The notes beneath the pieces were generated by a model. That model was not told where the DNA came from. It was given only the letters and a program-made list of their open reading frames with translations, and did no database searches. From positions 1 through 33,598 of the forward strand of contig JACUUQ010000008.1 of assembly GCA_014859175.1 (NCBI GenBank): 33,598 nt of DNA. Direction: 5' to 3'. Below, one piece after another: positions 22,918-33,598 of this stretch (the first letter of the stretch is position 1; each line of letters opens with the position of its first letter). Made by a program: the position numbers and the translations under genes. The stretch is from Lutibacter sp. (GTDB lineage: Bacteria > Bacteroidota > Bacteroidia > Flavobacteriales > Flavobacteriaceae).

Positions 22918-25900
22918 TTGGCAACAAAAAAAATCACCGAAAGAATAAACTTCGCATCAGCTAAAATGGTAATAGATTATCCCGATTTCTTGGATATTCA
23001 GGTAAAATCATTTCAAGATTTTTTTCAACTAAAAACCAAAGCTGACGAAAGAAGTACCGAAGGATTATATAAAACCTTCCTCGATAACTTCCCAATTAGT
23101 GATACTCGTAACCAATTTGTGTTAGAGTTCTTGGACTACTTTGTAGATCCGCCTAGATATTCAATTCAAGAATGTATCGAAAGAGGTTTAACTTATTGCG
23201 TGCCTTTAAAAGCGCGTTTAAAGCTATATTGCACTGATCCTGAACACGAAGATTTTGAAACGATTGTACAAGATGTTTATCTTGGCACAATTCCATATAT
23301 GACGCATAGCGGTACCTTTGTTATCAATGGCGCCGAAAGGGTTGTAGTTTCTCAATTACATCGTTCACCGGGTGTATTCTTCGGACAATCATTCCACGCA
23401 AATGGAACAAAATTATATTCAGCAAGGGTAATTCCTTTTAAAGGTTCCTGGATAGAATTTGCAACTGATATCAATCAGGTAATGTACGCTTATATTGATA
23501 GAAAGAAAAAATTACCGGTAACCACCTTGTTCAGAGCCATTGGTTATGAACGAGATAAAGATATTTTGGAGATTTTTGATCTTGCGGAAGAAATTAAAGT
23601 TTCTAAAAGCGGATTGAAAAAATACATCGGCAGAAAACTGGCCGCCCGTGTTTTAAAAACTTGGTTTGAAGATTTTGTTGATGAAGATACCGGCGAAGTT
23701 GTTTCTATTGAAAGAAATGAAATCGTATTGGACAGAGATACCATTTTAGAAAAAGATCAAATTGAAGAAATTATTGAATCAGGAACCAAAACAATCCTGC
23801 TTCATAAAGAAGATAATGAAATGGCCGATTATGCCATTATTCACAATACCCTGCAAAAAGATCCAACAAACTCTGAAAAAGAAGCTGTTGAACATATTTA
23901 CAGACAGTTGCGTAACGCTGAACCGCCAGATTTCGAAACTGCAAAAGGTATTATCGATAAATTATTCTTCTCAGAACAACGTTACAATTTAGGTGAAGTT
24001 GGCCGTTACAGAATGAACAAAAAGTTAGGATTGGATGTATCTGTTGATGCTAAAGTTTTAACGAAAGAAGATATTATTACCATTATCAAAAACTTGATAA
24101 AATTAGTCAATTCAAAAGCGGAAGTGGATGATATTGACCATTTATCAAACCGTCGTGTACGTACTGTTGGCGAGCAATTGGCCAGTCAGTTTGGCGTAGG
24201 TCTTTCCCGTATGGCAAGAACCATTCGTGAACGTATGAATGTACGTGATAATGAGGTGTTTACACCAATTGATTTGATAAATGCAAAAACGTTGTCATCT
24301 GTCATCAATTCATTTTTTGGAACAAACCAATTGTCTCAATTTATGGACCAGACAAATCCATTGGCTGAAATTACGCACAAACGAAGATTATCGGCACTAG
24401 GACCTGGAGGTTTATCCAGAGAAAGAGCAGGTTTCGAGGTTCGTGACGTTCACTTTACGCACTATGGCCGTTTATGTCCAATTGAAACGCCAGAGGGTCC
24501 AAATATTGGTTTGATTTCCTCTTTGGCAGTTTTTGCAAAAGTGAATAATTTAGGATTTATTGAGACGCCTTACAGAAAGGTAACCAATGGTAAGGTAAAT
24601 ATTACTGATGAACCAGCGTATTTAAGTGCTGAAGAAGAAGAAGGAATGAAATTTGCCCAGTCAAATCTTCCTTTAGACACCGAAGGCAATTTTGTAAACG
24701 ACAAAGTGATTGTTCGTGAGGAGGCAGATTATCCGGTAGTTGACCCAAAAGCGGTGAATTTTATGGATGTGGCGCCTAACCAAATTGCTTCAATATCGGC
24801 TTCTTTAATTCCGTTTTTGGAACATGATGATGCAAACCGTGCGTTGATGGGATCGAATATGATGCGTCAGGCAGTTCCATTAATCAGTCCGGAAGCGCCA
24901 ATTGTTGGTACCGGATTAGAAAGAAGGGTTGCAAAAGATTCACGTATTTTAATCAATGCTGAAGGTTTGGGTACTGTAGAGTATGTTGATGCCAACACCA
25001 TTAAAATTAAATATGACAAAACTGATGAAGAGCGTATGGTTAGCTTCGACAGCGACAGCAAAACATACAATTTAATCAAGTTCAGAAAAACAAACCAAGG
25101 AACTTCAATCAACTTAAAACCGATTGTTAAAAAAGGCGACAGGGTTGAAGAGGGGCAGGTGCTTTGTGAAGGTTATGCCACACAAAACGGTGAATTGGCT
25201 TTGGGAAGAAATATGAAAGTGGCTTTTATGCCTTGGAAAGGGTACAACTTTGAGGATGCAATTGTGATTTCTGAAAGAGTTGTAAAAGAGGACATTTTTA
25301 CCTCGATTCACATTGACGAATATTCATTGGAAGTTAGAGACACCAAATTAGGTGCGGAAGAATTGACAAACGACATTCCTAACGTTTCAGAAGAAGCTAC
25401 AAAAGATTTGGATGAAAACGGAATGATCCGTATTGGCGCAGAAGTAAAACCGGGAGATATTTTGATCGGTAAAATTACGCCTAAAGGAGAATCTGATCCA
25501 ACACCTGAAGAAAAATTATTAAGAGCAATTTTTGGCGACAAAGCCGGTGATGTAAAAGATGCTTCGTTAAAAGCTTCTCCATCATTGCGTGGGGTTGTAA
25601 TTGACAAGAAGTTGTTTGAGCGTGCCGTAAAAGATAAATCAAAAAGAGCAAAAGATAAAATTAGCATTACCAATTTAGAGCACAAATATTCTTCGAAATT
25701 GGAGGATTTACGTACCGTTTTAACCGAAAAATTATTCAACCTAATAAGCGGAAAAACTTCTCAGGGAGTGATGAACGATTTGGGTGAAGAAATTCTTCAG
25801 AAAGGTAAAAAGTTTACGCTAAAAATGCTGAATGCAGTTCCTGATTTTGCTTATTTAACAAGAGGCGTTTGGACTACGGATGACCAAATCAATGTACTTG

Positions 25901-26733
25901 TTAATGAATTGATTCACAATTATAAAATAAAAGTGAATGATTTACAAGGATCTTTGCGTCGTGAGAAATTTACAGTTTCAGTTGGTGATGAATTGCCTGC
26001 AGGAATTTTAAAACTTGCCAAAATTTACATCGCTAAAAAACGTAAGTTAAAAGTGGGCGATAAAATGGCTGGACGTCACGGAAACAAAGGTATTGTTGCA
26101 CGTATTGTTCGCGCAGAAGATATGCCATTCTTAGAAGATGGAACCCCGGTTGATATCGTGTTGAACCCGCTTGGTGTGCCTTCACGTATGAATATCGGAC
26201 AAATTTATGAAACGGTTCTTGGATGGGCTGGCCAGAAACTTGGAAAAACATTTGCAACACCAATTTTTGATGGTGCAAAAATAAGCGAGATCAACCAGTT
26301 AATTGAAGATGCCGGAATTCCAAAACATGGCCATACTTACTTATATGATGGTGGCACAGGAGAACGTTTTGACCAACCTGCAACTGTAGGCGTTATTTAT
26401 ATGATCAAATTAGGCCATATGATTGATGACAAAATGCACGCACGTTCAATTGGACCATACTCATTAATTACACAACAACCATTGGGCGGTAAAGCACAAT
26501 TTGGAGGTCAGCGTTTTGGTGAGATGGAGGTTTGGGCACTTGAAGCTTATGGTGCATCAAGCACATTAAGAGAAATCTTAACAGTAAAATCGGATGATGT
26601 TTTGGGAAGAGCCAAAACGTATGAGGCTATTGTAAAAGGTGATGATATGCCAGAACCAGGATTGCCAGAATCATTTAACGTATTAATGCACGAGCTTAGA
26701 GGTCTTGGATTGGACGTTAGGTTAGAGGAATAA
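22918..26733 (+). CDS. rpoB: DNA-directed RNA polymerase subunit beta
   Basis: A 1271-residue beta subunit of the size typical of Flavobacteriia. The start must be the TTG at 22918: the frame is closed 15 bases upstream and the first ATG (Met17) would remove conserved residues. The rifampicin region is wild type at the main resistance positions: Asp477, His487 and Ser492 align with E. coli Asp516, His526 and Ser531. Catalytic-core segments such as GRHGNKG and the C-terminal [20 protein letters not shown] are intact. The gene follows rplL after a hairpin-bearing 122-base gap and precedes rpoC by 86 bases. Confidence 0.98.
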   Translation: MATKKITERINFASAKMVIDYPDFLDIQVKSFQDFFQLKTKADERSTEGLYKTFLDNFPISDTRNQFVLEFLDYFVDPPRYSIQECIERGLTYCVPLKARLKLYCTDPEHEDFETIVQDVYLGTIPYMTHSGTFVINGAERVVVSQLHRSPGVFFGQSFHANGTKLYSARVIPFKGSWIEFATDINQVMYAYIDRKKKLPVTTLFRAIGYERDKDILEIFDLAEEIKVSKSGLKKYIGRKLAARVLKTWFEDFVDEDTGEVVSIERNEIVLDRDTILEKDQIEEIIESGTKTILLHKEDNEMADYAIIHNTLQKDPTNSEKEAVEHIYRQLRNAEPPDFETAKGIIDKLFFSEQRYNLGEVGRYRMNKKLGLDVSVDAKVLTKEDIITIIKNLIKLVNSKAEVDDIDHLSNRRVRTVGEQLASQFGVGLSRMARTIRERMNVRDNEVFTPIDLINAKTLSSVINSFFGTNQLSQFMDQTNPLAEITHKRRLSALGPGGLSRERAGFEVRDVHFTHYGRLCPIETPEGPNIGLISSLAVFAKVNNLGFIETPYRKVTNGKVNITDEPAYLSAEEEEGMKFAQSNLPLDTEGNFVNDKVIVREEADYPVVDPKAVNFMDVAPNQIASISASLIPFLEHDDANRALMGSNMMRQAVPLISPEAPIVGTGLERRVAKDSRILINAEGLGTVEYVDANTIKIKYDKTDEERMVSFDSDSKTYNLIKFRKTNQGTSINLKPIVKKGDRVEEGQVLCEGYATQNGELALGRNMKVAFMPWKGYNFEDAIVISERVVKEDIFTSIHIDEYSLEVRDTKLGAEELTNDIPNVSEEATKDLDENGMIRIGAEVKPGDILIGKITPKGESDPTPEEKLLRAIFGDKAGDVKDASLKASPSLRGVVIDKKLFERAVKDKSKRAKDKISITNLEHKYSSKLEDLRTVLTEKLFNLISGKTSQGVMNDLGEEILQKGKKFTLKMLNAVPDFAYLTRGVWTTDDQINVLVNELIHNYKIKVNDLQGSLRREKFTVSVGDELPAGILKLAKIYIAKKRKLKVGDKMAGRHGNKGIVARIVRAEDMPFLEDGTPVDIVLNPLGVPSRMNIGQIYETVLGWAGQKLGKTFATPIFDGAKISEINQLIEDAGIPKHGHTYLYDGGTGERFDQPATVGVIYMIKLGHMIDDKMHARSIGPYSLITQQPLGGKAQFGGQRFGEMEVWALEAYGASSTLREILTVKSDDVLGRAKTYEAIVKGDDMPEPGLPESFNVLMHELRGLGLDVRLEE

Positions 26734-26741
26734 CAAAAACG

Positions 26742-26772
26742 ATAGTCAGGAGGTTTTACACCTTCTGGCTAT
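26742..26772 (+). promoter_or_regulatory. Hairpin between rpoB and rpoC
   Basis: ATAGTCAGGAGGT (26742-26754) pairs with ACCTTCTGGCTAT (26760-26772) over 13 positions, two of them G-U wobbles, around a TTTAC loop. A T-rich stretch follows but no clean T run. It may be a processing or attenuation site that sets rpoB:rpoC ratios. The AGGAGG inside the stem is not a start signal for rpoC, which begins about 66 bases later. Confidence 0.6.
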
Positions 26773-26819
26773 TTATACTATTTTTACATTTTTAAATTCG
26801 AACCCATTATTAATATATT

Positions 26820-29800
26820 ATGGCCAGAAAAACCGATAATAAATACACTGTAAAAAAATTCAATAAAATTTCTATTGGTTTGGCATCTCCTGAAGTAATT
26901 CTTGAGAAATCAAACGGAGAAGTTTTAAAACCGGAAACTATAAATTACCGAACTCACAAGCCTGAAAGAGACGGATTGTTTTGTGAGCGAATTTTTGGAC
27001 CAATAAAAGATTTTGAATGTGCTTGCGGAAAGTACAAGAGAATTCGCTATAAAGGAATAGTTTGCGACCGTTGCGGTGTTGAAGTAACCGAGAAAAAAGT
27101 TCGTAGAGACAGAGTAGGACACATTAATTTGGTGGTTCCTGTTGCCCATATCTGGTATTTTAGATCATTGCCTAACAAAATGGGATACCTTTTAGGGTTG
27201 CCATCTAAAAAGTTAGATATGATTATTTACTACGAACGTTATGTAGTCATTCAACCTGCCGGAGCTAAAAACGCCAGTGGAGACCCATTGCAAAAAATGG
27301 ATTTCTTAACGGAAGAAGAATACTTGGACATTCTTGAATCATTCCCTGTTGAAAACAGGTATTTAGATGATAATGACCCAGAAAAGTTCATTGCTAAAAT
27401 GGGTGCCGAATGTTTAATTGATTTATTTAATCGCATCAATTTAGATGAATTGTCTTATGAATTGCGTCATAAAGCAAACACAGAAACATCTAAACAACGT
27501 AAAACAGAAGCGTTAAAAAGACTCAATGTTGTTGAAGCTTTTAGAGATGCAGGCAAAAATCGTGAAAATCGTCCTGAATGGATGATTATGAAAGTGATTC
27601 CGGTGACACCGCCAGAATTGCGTCCGTTGGTGCCGTTGGATGGTGGCCGTTTCGCCACTTCCGATTTAAATGATTTATACCGCAGGGTGATTATCAGAAA
27701 CAATCGTTTAAAAAGATTGGTTGAAATAAAAGCGCCTGAGGTAATTTTACGTAATGAAAAACGTATGTTGCAAGAATCTGTGGATTCATTGTTTGATAAC
27801 ACGCGTAAATCATCCGCAGTAAAAACAGAATCAAACCGTCCGTTAAAATCATTGTCAGATTCCTTAAAAGGTAAGCAAGGGCGTTTCCGTCAAAACTTAC
27901 TTGGAAAACGTGTTGATTATTCTGCACGTTCTGTAATTGTTGTTGGACCGGAATTAAAATTATTTGAATGCGGATTGCCAAAAGATATGGCAGCTGAGTT
28001 GTACAAACCTTTTGTTATCAGAAAATTGATTGAAAGAGGAATTGTAAAAACAGTAAAATCTGCAAAGAAAATTATAGATAAAAGAGAGCCAGTTGTATGG
28101 GATATTTTAGAAAATGTTCTAAAAGGACATCCTGTGTTGCTAAACCGTGCCCCAACATTACACCGTTTGGGTATTCAGGCTTTTCAACCAAAATTGATTG
28201 AAGGAAAAGCAATTCAGTTGCATCCATTGGCTTGTACTGCGTTCAATGCCGATTTTGACGGTGACCAAATGGCAGTTCATTTACCATTAGGCCCTGAAGC
28301 TATTTTAGAATGTCAATTGTTGATGTTAGCATCACACAATATTTTAAATCCGGCTAACGGAGCGCCAATCACGGTTCCTTCCCAAGACATGGTTTTAGGC
28401 CTGTACTATATGACCAAAGAAAGAAGATCGACTCCTGAACGTAAAGTGAAAGGTGAAGGGTTGACTTTTTATTCTCCTGAAGAAGTAACCATTGCATTCA
28501 ACGAAAAAGCTGTTGAACTAAATGCGGTTATTAAAGTTAGAACAAAAGATTTTAATGCGGAAGGCGCATTGGTTTCACAAATTATTGAAACAACTGTCGG
28601 CAGGGTTTTATTTAATGAAGTTGTGCCTGAATTGGCAGGATATGTCAACGAAGTATTGACTAAAAAATCTTTAAGAGATGTTATCGGACAAATTCTGAAA
28701 GTTACGGATGTGCCTACAACAGGTAGATTCCTTGATGATATGAAGGATATGGGATACAAATTTGCATTCCGTGGCGGCTTGTCATTCAGTTTGGGAGATA
28801 TTATCATTCCGCCGGAAAAAGTACAAATGATTGCTGATGCAAACGAGCAGGTTGACGTTATTATGGCAAACTATAATATGGGTATGCTAACAAATAAAGA
28901 GCGTTACAATCAGGTAATTGATATTTGGGGTTCCACAAACAACCGTTTAACGGAACTTTCCATGAAACGTTTGCGTGAAGACCAACAAGGATTTAACTCT
29001 GTGTTTATGATGCTTGATTCTGGTGCAAGGGGTTCTAAGGAACAAATTCGCCAGTTAACAGGTATGCGTGGATTGATGGCGAAACCTAAAAAATCTTCAT
29101 CGGGCGGGGGGGAAATTATTGAAAATCCAATTTTGTCGAACTTTAAAGAAGGGCTGTCAATTCTTGAATACTTTATTTCTACCCACGGTGCACGTAAAGG
29201 TTTGGCGGATACTGCTTTAAAAACAGCCGATGCGGGTTACTTAACACGTCGTTTGGTTGATGTTTCGCAAGATGTGATTATCAATGAAGTGGATTGTGGC
29301 ACTTTAAGAGGTTTATTTGTTGAGCCACTTAAAAAGAATGATGAAATTGTTGAATCATTAAGCGAAAGACTTGATGGCCGTGTTTCATTGCATGACGTTA
29401 TTGATCCGGTTACTGAAGAGTTATTTGTGCGTTCAGGAGAAGAAATCTCTACTGAAATTGCAAAACGTATCGAAAATTCATCACTTGATGGTGTTGAAGT
29501 TCGATCTGCGTTAACTTGTGAATCCAAAAAAGGTATTTGCGCAAAATGTTACGGGCATAGCTTATCAACAAGAAAAATGGTACAAATTGGTGAAGCGGTT
29601 GGCGTTGTTGCGGCACAGTCAATTGGAGAACCTGGTACACAGTTAACACTAAGAACATTCCACGTTGGTGGGGTTGCAGGAAATATTTCAGAAGAAAATA
29701 GCTTAATTGCCAGACTTGCTGGAACAGCCTCTATTGATGATTTAAAAACTGTTGCCGGTAAAGACAATGAAGGAAATGATATTGATATCGTAATTTCAAG

Positions 29801-31097
29801 GACCTCAGAAATAAAGGTTATTGATGAAAAAACCGGATTAACGCTTAGCACAAACAACATTCCTTATGGTTCAAACATTTATATTAAAGATGGCCAAAAA
29901 CTAAAAAGAGGCGACGTAATTTGTAAATGGGATCCATTTAACGGTGTTATTGTTTCAGAATTTGCGGGTGTTATTGAATTTGACAATGTTGAGAAAGGCG
30001 TAAATTACCTTGTTGAGATAGATGAGCAAACCGGGTTCCAGGAAAAAGTGATCATCGAATCAAAAAGCAAAAAAACAATTCCAACATTATTGTTGAAAGA
30101 TAAAAAAGACAATATACTAAGATCGTACAACTTGCCTTTGGGCGCTCATTTACTTGTAGAAGACGGTGAGAAAATACCTGCAGGTAAAATAATTGTTAAA
30201 ATCCCCCGTAAATCTGGTAAAGCCGGTGATATTACAGGAGGTTTACCACGTGTAACGGAATTATTCGAAGCCCGTAACCCCTCAAATCCAGCAGTTGTGT
30301 CGGAAATTGACGGTGTTGTTTCCTTCGGTAAAATTAAAAGAGGTAACCGTGAAATCGTTGTTGAGTCTAAATTGGGAGATATCAGAAGGTATTTAATCAA
30401 ACTTTCTAACCAAATCCTAGTTCAGGAAAACGATTATATTAAAGCAGGAATGCAACTTTCAGAAGGCGCAACAGCACCTGATGACATTTTAAATATTCAA
30501 GGTCCGGGAAAAGTTCAGGAATATATTGTGAATGAAATTCAGGAAGTTTACCGTTTGCAAGGGGTGAAAATTAACGACAAGCATTTTGAGGTGGTAGTTC
30601 GCCAAATGATGCGTAAAGTTAAAATTATTGATTCTGGAGATACCTTATTCTTAGAAAACCAATTGGTGCATAAAAACGATTTCTTTGAAGTAAATGATGA
30701 AATTTACGGATTGAAAGTGGTTGAAAATGCAGGTGATTCTGATGTTTTAAAAGAAGGACAAATTATTACGCCTCGCCAATTGCGTGACGAAAATTCCGTA
30801 TTGCGAAGAGAAGACAGAAATTTGGTGGAAGCCAGAGATTCTAGGCCTGCAACCGCTGAACAAATTTTACAAGGGATCACTAGAGCGTCTTTACAAACGA
30901 AATCGTTTATTTCTGCTGCATCATTCCAAGAAACAACCAAAGTGTTGAATGAAGCTGCGGTAAGCGGTAAAATTGATTACTTAGAAGGATTGAAAGAAAA
31001 TGTAATTGTTGGAAAAAGAATTCCGGCAGGAACAGGAATGAAAAATTACGACAATATGATTGTTGGCCCTAAAGAAGAAATGATGTCAAAACTTTAA
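26820..31097 (+). CDS. rpoC: DNA-directed RNA polymerase subunit beta'
   Basis: A 1425-residue beta' subunit. The N-terminal zinc-binding site is present ([20 protein letters not shown]). The catalytic Mg motif is NADFDGDQ with Asp478, Asp480 and Asp482. The second zinc site ([13 protein letters not shown]) and trigger-loop/bridge-helix region ([16 protein letters not shown]) are also intact. ATG at 26820; no Shine-Dalgarno sequence. Its stop codon is two bases from the ATG of the DUF3467 gene. Confidence 0.98.
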   Translation: MARKTDNKYTVKKFNKISIGLASPEVILEKSNGEVLKPETINYRTHKPERDGLFCERIFGPIKDFECACGKYKRIRYKGIVCDRCGVEVTEKKVRRDRVGHINLVVPVAHIWYFRSLPNKMGYLLGLPSKKLDMIIYYERYVVIQPAGAKNASGDPLQKMDFLTEEEYLDILESFPVENRYLDDNDPEKFIAKMGAECLIDLFNRINLDELSYELRHKANTETSKQRKTEALKRLNVVEAFRDAGKNRENRPEWMIMKVIPVTPPELRPLVPLDGGRFATSDLNDLYRRVIIRNNRLKRLVEIKAPEVILRNEKRMLQESVDSLFDNTRKSSAVKTESNRPLKSLSDSLKGKQGRFRQNLLGKRVDYSARSVIVVGPELKLFECGLPKDMAAELYKPFVIRKLIERGIVKTVKSAKKIIDKREPVVWDILENVLKGHPVLLNRAPTLHRLGIQAFQPKLIEGKAIQLHPLACTAFNADFDGDQMAVHLPLGPEAILECQLLMLASHNILNPANGAPITVPSQDMVLGLYYMTKERRSTPERKVKGEGLTFYSPEEVTIAFNEKAVELNAVIKVRTKDFNAEGALVSQIIETTVGRVLFNEVVPELAGYVNEVLTKKSLRDVIGQILKVTDVPTTGRFLDDMKDMGYKFAFRGGLSFSLGDIIIPPEKVQMIADANEQVDVIMANYNMGMLTNKERYNQVIDIWGSTNNRLTELSMKRLREDQQGFNSVFMMLDSGARGSKEQIRQLTGMRGLMAKPKKSSSGGGEIIENPILSNFKEGLSILEYFISTHGARKGLADTALKTADAGYLTRRLVDVSQDVIINEVDCGTLRGLFVEPLKKNDEIVESLSERLDGRVSLHDVIDPVTEELFVRSGEEISTEIAKRIENSSLDGVEVRSALTCESKKGICAKCYGHSLSTRKMVQIGEAVGVVAAQSIGEPGTQLTLRTFHVGGVAGNISEENSLIARLAGTASIDDLKTVAGKDNEGNDIDIVISRTSEIKVIDEKTGLTLSTNNIPYGSNIYIKDGQKLKRGDVICKWDPFNGVIVSEFAGVIEFDNVEKGVNYLVEIDEQTGFQEKVIIESKSKKTIPTLLLKDKKDNILRSYNLPLGAHLLVEDGEKIPAGKIIVKIPRKSGKAGDITGGLPRVTELFEARNPSNPAVVSEIDGVVSFGKIKRGNREIVVESKLGDIRRYLIKLSNQILVQENDYIKAGMQLSEGATAPDDILNIQGPGKVQEYIVNEIQEVYRLQGVKINDKHFEVVVRQMMRKVKIIDSGDTLFLENQLVHKNDFFEVNDEIYGLKVVENAGDSDVLKEGQIITPRQLRDENSVLRREDRNLVEARDSRPATAEQILQGITRASLQTKSFISAASFQETTKVLNEAAVSGKIDYLEGLKENVIVGKRIPAGTGMKNYDNMIVGPKEEMMSKL

Positions 31098-31099
31098 TT

Positions 31100-31414
31100 A
31101 TGAGCAATAACGAACCTAAAGGAGACGGACAGATAAATATTGAGTTGGACGATAAAACAGCCGAAGGAATTTATTCCAATTTGGCAATTATCAACCATTC
31201 AGTTTCTGAATTTGTTGTTGATTTTATCAGTGTTATGCCGGGGCAACCTAAGGCTAAGGTAAAATCAAGGATTATTTTAACGCCGCAACATGCAAAACGC
31301 CTGGTTAAAGCGCTTGCCGATAATGTGCATAGGTTTGAGAAATCTCATGGTGAAATAAAGGATTATGACCAACCTGGAATCCCATTGAATTTTGGACCTA
31401 CGGGCGAAGCATAA
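31100..31414 (+). CDS. DUF3467-domain protein
   Basis: A 104-residue, soluble, mildly acidic protein matching the DUF3467 family (INIELDDKTAEGIYSNLAII, then VVDFISVMPG and RIILTPQHAKRLVKAL). No function is known to me. The ATG is two bases after the rpoC stop, so translation is almost certainly coupled, and a strong terminator follows at once. Being the last cistron of the RNA polymerase operon suggests, without proving, a role connected with transcription or with nascent-RNA or ribosome handling. Confidence 0.88.
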   Translation: MSNNEPKGDGQINIELDDKTAEGIYSNLAIINHSVSEFVVDFISVMPGQPKAKVKSRIILTPQHAKRLVKALADNVHRFEKSHGEIKDYDQPGIPLNFGPTGEA

Positions 31415-31420
31415 AAAGTA

Positions 31421-31450
31421 AAAAAAGCCAAACGAAAGTTTGGCTTTTTT
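31421..31450 (+). terminator. Strong intrinsic terminator of the rpoBC operon
   Basis: AAAAAAGCCAAAC (31421-31433) and GTTTGGCTTTTTT (31438-31450) form a perfect 13-bp stem closed by a GAAA tetraloop and ending in a T run. It lies seven bases after the DUF3467 stop codon. Confidence 0.93.
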
Positions 31451-31485
31451 TATATATTTTCACTCCCTGTTTAGTTTGATTTTAA

Positions 31486-31493
31486 TAGCTTTG
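31486..31493 (+). promoter_or_regulatory. Candidate -7 box for the TonB-dependent receptor gene
   Basis: TAGCTTTG fits TAnnTTTG, 28 bases before the ATG at 31521. No convincing -33 element was found at the usual distance. Confidence 0.4.
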
Positions 31494-31520
31494 CCGGTTA
31501 CTAAAAATGAAATTAATTAC

Positions 31521-33329
31521 ATGAAAATACCATACTGCCTGCTTGTGTTTTTGTCAATTTTAAGCACTTCTGCAAATGCGCAAAAAGACACCGTTAAATT
31601 AAAGGAAGTTGAAGTCACTTCTAGCAGAATATCCTTGCCTTTTTCCAAAACTTCCCGCACCATCATTATTTTAACCAACGATGATCTTATAAAGTCCGCG
31701 GCAACCAACCTAACTGATGTGCTTCAAAATGTTGCCGGTGTTGATATCAGAAGAAGGGGAATAGACGGAATGCAATCGGATTTGTATATCAGAGGTGGAA
31801 ATTTTGACCAGACTTTATTGTTGATTGATGGCGTAAAAATGGATGATGCACAAACGGGGCATCATACCATGAACGGTATTTTATCTTTGGAAAATATTGA
31901 AAGAATCGAAATTATTAAAGGACCTGCGGCCCGTATTTATGGTCAAAATGCTTTTACAGGCGCCATAAATATTGTTACAAAAGCGGTAACAGAAAATACT
32001 GCTGCCATCAATTTGGGTTACGGCTCTTATAACAATAAAAAAGGAGAAGTTTCTTTTGCCAAAAAATTTACAGATGGCAATATCTTAGCTTCAGTAGGTT
32101 ATCAGGAATCTGACGGTTATCGGTTTAATACCGATTTTAAAAATGGCAATATTTTTCTAAAATCGAATTTTAAAAATTATAGTTTAATCACTTCTTTTGC
32201 AAAGCGTAAATTTGGCGCAAACGGCTTTTATGCAAGTCCGGCCTATAAAGACCAATATGAAGAAACCCAAACTAGTTTGGTGGCGCTTTCTTCGGATTAT
32301 TTGATTGGAAATGTGATCATCAAACGAAGAATTTATTGGAGAAGAAATCAGGATTTATATTTATTTATCAGAGAAAATCCTTCTTATTACCGAAATCTGC
32401 ATATTTCAAATAAAGTTGGCGGGGAAACAAATATTGTTTTCAATTCAGGCTTGGGAAAAACTGGTGTTGGATTGGATATTTCAAGATTGTTTTTTGTAAG
32501 CAACAATTTAGGCAATCACCAAAGAACGACCATTACGGGCTTTATTGAGCACCGATTTGAATTGTGGAATGAAAAACTGGATATTACGCCGGGTGTTGCC
32601 ATAAGCTCTTATTCTGATTTTGACACGAAAGCTTTTCCCGGATTGGATATGGGTTACCGCATTTCAGAAAAAGTAAAATTGTACGGTAATATTGGCTATA
32701 CCTATCGCGTTCCCACTTTTACCGATTTGTATTATGTGGGGTTAACCACCAAAGGAAATGCTGATTTGGAGGCGGAATCTGCTTTGGCGGAAGAGTTGGG
32801 GATTAAATTTACTGCCAATAATTTTTTTATGGATGCGGCAATATTCAATAGAAAATCGGATAATTTAATTGACTGGACCAAAGATAGTGAAACCGATAAA
32901 TGGGAAGCCAGAAACTTTAGTGAAGTGGTTACGCAAGGCCTGGAGACAACCTTAAATTATCAATTTAAATTGGGCAACCAACAACAAAAAATCAATTTGG
33001 GTTACAGTTTTATTGATGACAATATAAAAAACAACAACGTTCAATTTACGCAATATTCTCTCAATAGCATCAAACACCAGTTTACATCAGGTATTTCTGC
33101 TAAATTCAGTCCAATTTTCAGTCAGCATATAACCTACAGATATGTTGAAAGAACCAACGGTCAACATTACAATGTGCTGGATGCCAAAATAGTGGCCGCG
33201 CTTAAAAATAATATGGAGTTTTCATTGGCGGCAAATAACATTTTCAATGCGGAATATACCGAAACCAATTTAGTGCCGATGCCAAAAGGAAATATGATGG
33301 CGGGGTTTACCTATAAAATAGCCCCCTAG
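31521..33329 (+). CDS. TonB-dependent outer-membrane receptor, BtuB-like
   Basis: With ATG at 31521 the product is 602 residues and begins with a clear signal peptide (MKIPYCLLVFLSILSTSANA, cut near Ala20). The plug domain spans about 40-155, with LTDVLQNVAGVDIRRRG, YIRGG and the conserved IERIEIIKGPAARIYG followed by GAINIVTK. The rest is a 22-strand barrel ending in GFTYKIAP. The compact size and lack of an N-terminal carboxypeptidase-like domain resemble cobalamin receptors (BtuB), but the ligand is not proven. A TTG at 31440 would extend the frame, but it lies inside the terminator hairpin and would displace the signal peptide. No cobalamin riboswitch is evident in the short leader. Confidence 0.9.
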   Translation: MKIPYCLLVFLSILSTSANAQKDTVKLKEVEVTSSRISLPFSKTSRTIIILTNDDLIKSAATNLTDVLQNVAGVDIRRRGIDGMQSDLYIRGGNFDQTLLLIDGVKMDDAQTGHHTMNGILSLENIERIEIIKGPAARIYGQNAFTGAINIVTKAVTENTAAINLGYGSYNNKKGEVSFAKKFTDGNILASVGYQESDGYRFNTDFKNGNIFLKSNFKNYSLITSFAKRKFGANGFYASPAYKDQYEETQTSLVALSSDYLIGNVIIKRRIYWRRNQDLYLFIRENPSYYRNLHISNKVGGETNIVFNSGLGKTGVGLDISRLFFVSNNLGNHQRTTITGFIEHRFELWNEKLDITPGVAISSYSDFDTKAFPGLDMGYRISEKVKLYGNIGYTYRVPTFTDLYYVGLTTKGNADLEAESALAEELGIKFTANNFFMDAAIFNRKSDNLIDWTKDSETDKWEARNFSEVVTQGLETTLNYQFKLGNQQQKINLGYSFIDDNIKNNNVQFTQYSLNSIKHQFTSGISAKFSPIFSQHITYRYVERTNGQHYNVLDAKIVAALKNNMEFSLAANNIFNAEYTETNLVPMPKGNMMAGFTYKIAP

Positions 33330-33343
33330 CCCCCGAAGGGGGG
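33330..33343. repeat. C5/G5 hairpin directly after the TonB receptor stop
   Basis: CCCCC (33330-33334), loop GAA and GGGGG (33338-33342), preceded by CCCCCTAG. Short C-run/G-run hairpins of this type are common between genes in Bacteroidetes. It may stabilise the mRNA 3' end upstream of the true terminator. Confidence 0.6.
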
Positions 33344-33355
33344 ACAGAGCGTTAA

Positions 33356-33378
33356 AAAAACAGCTGGTAGCTGTTTTT
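33356..33378 (+). terminator. Intrinsic terminator of the TonB receptor gene
   Basis: AAAAACAGCT (33356-33365) and AGCTGTTTTT (33369-33378) form a perfect 10-bp stem with a GGT loop and a T run. Confidence 0.85.
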
Positions 33379-33462
33379 AGCGATTGGGCCAGCTGGCGCG
33401 TTTGCATTTTAAAAGTTAATAGTTAAAAGACTTATAAGAAAACAGGATACAGAAAAAAGACA

Positions 33463-33493
33463 ATTCATCATTCAACATTCAAAATTCAACATT
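33463..33493. repeat. Short direct repeats of ATTCAACATT type
   Basis: A 31-base run of near-identical ATTCA-based units (ATTCATC, ATTCAAC, ATTCAAA, ATTCAACATT) upstream of the last gene. Such low-complexity stretches occur between genes in Flavobacteria. No function is apparent. Confidence 0.6.
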
Positions 33494-33500
33494 ATTTAAA

Positions 33501-33508
33501 TATATTTG
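33501..33508 (+). promoter_or_regulatory. Candidate -7 box for the DUF962 gene
   Basis: TATATTTG fits TAnnTTTG but ends only five bases before the ATG at 33513. If used, the transcript would be leaderless or nearly so. No -33 element is seen. Confidence 0.35.
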
Positions 33509-33512
33509 TTTT

Positions 33513-33598
33513 ATGGAAGATCGCATAAAATCGTATGAGGAGTTTTATCCTTTTTATTTGAAACAGCACAGCAATAAAATTTGCCGTTTGTTGCACGT
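33513..33598 (+). CDS. DUF962/Mpo1-like protein (partial, 3' end outside window)
   Basis: Only the first 28 codons are inside the window: MEDRIKSYEEFYPFYLKQHS, then NKICRLLH. The pattern of H-S-N, then Cys-Arg, then His matches the N-terminus of DUF962 proteins, whose yeast member Mpo1 is an Fe-dependent dioxygenase acting in alpha-oxidation of 2-hydroxy fatty acids. The His residues would be metal ligands. Bacterial members are small multi-span membrane proteins of unknown substrate. The call rests on a short segment. Confidence 0.65.
   Translation, partial: MEDRIKSYEEFYPFYLKQHSNKICRLLH

Noticed and set aside
26748-26753. AGGAGG as a ribosome-binding site for rpoC
   Set aside because: It is about 66 bases from the ATG and buried in a 13-pair stem.
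31440-31520. TTG start extending the TonB receptor by 27 residues
   Set aside because: It begins within the operon terminator hairpin and would bury the obvious signal peptide that starts at Met 31521.
31451-31520. Cobalamin riboswitch before the BtuB-like receptor
   Set aside because: The leader is too short (about 70 bases from terminator to ATG) and shows no B12-box-like sequence.

Overview
The window is a chromosomal segment from a low-GC member of the Bacteroidota, most likely Flavobacteriaceae. The protein families point there: a fused alpha/beta 2-oxoacid dehydrogenase E1, flavobacterial RpoB/RpoC, a PspC-like small protein and a DUF3467 gene directly after rpoC. So do the signals: nearly all genes lack Shine-Dalgarno sequences, and several start regions carry the Bacteroidetes -7 box TAnnTTTG. 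It is mostly core genome; no CRISPR array, prophage or intact insertion sequence is visible.

Left part (1-10.4 kb, all on the minus strand). The 5' portion of a ferredoxin-dependent 2-oxoacid oxidoreductase operon comes first (vorB-type alpha subunit, cut by the window edge, and its small 2x[4Fe-4S] ferredoxin). It is followed by a fused 2-oxoacid dehydrogenase E1, then a set ordered uvrA, LOG-family protein, and a large M1-peptidase-like protein. The last has lost its zinc-binding residues and appears to end in an outer-membrane beta-barrel.

Middle part (10.5-17.6 kb, plus strand). A PspC-like small membrane protein is tightly followed by a two-helix RCK potassium channel. Next come an AGCS-type sodium:amino-acid symporter with an unusual N-terminal extension, a ComEA-like helix-hairpin-helix protein and an acyl-CoA dehydrogenase. 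Then rpsU (bS21), xerC and hpf follow. rpsU has a perfect strong Shine-Dalgarno sequence, a striking exception here and the expected signature of bS21 autoregulation.

Right part (17.6-33.6 kb, plus strand). This is the conserved translation/transcription block: tRNA-Thr(TGT), tRNA-Tyr(GTA), tRNA-Gly(TCC), tRNA-Thr(GGT), tuf, tRNA-Trp(CCA), secE, nusG, rplK, rplA, rplJ, rplL, rpoB, rpoC and a DUF3467 gene, ending in a strong terminator. After it come a BtuB-like TonB-dependent receptor and the first codons of a DUF962/Mpo1-like gene cut by the window end. Hairpins sit in the nusG-rplK, rplL-rpoB and rpoB-rpoC gaps, where this block is usually regulated.

The most unusual structure is a pair of tandem repeat arrays, one directly downstream of tRNA-Thr(TGT) and one downstream of tRNA-Trp. 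Each unit joins a copy of that tRNA's own 3' end to a shared module containing TCCTGAGCGCAGTCGAAGG, and the copies decay with distance from the tRNA. I do not recognise this as a described system. Miniature integrative-element relics, or serial duplication seeded by a dispersed repeat, are the two readings I consider most likely.
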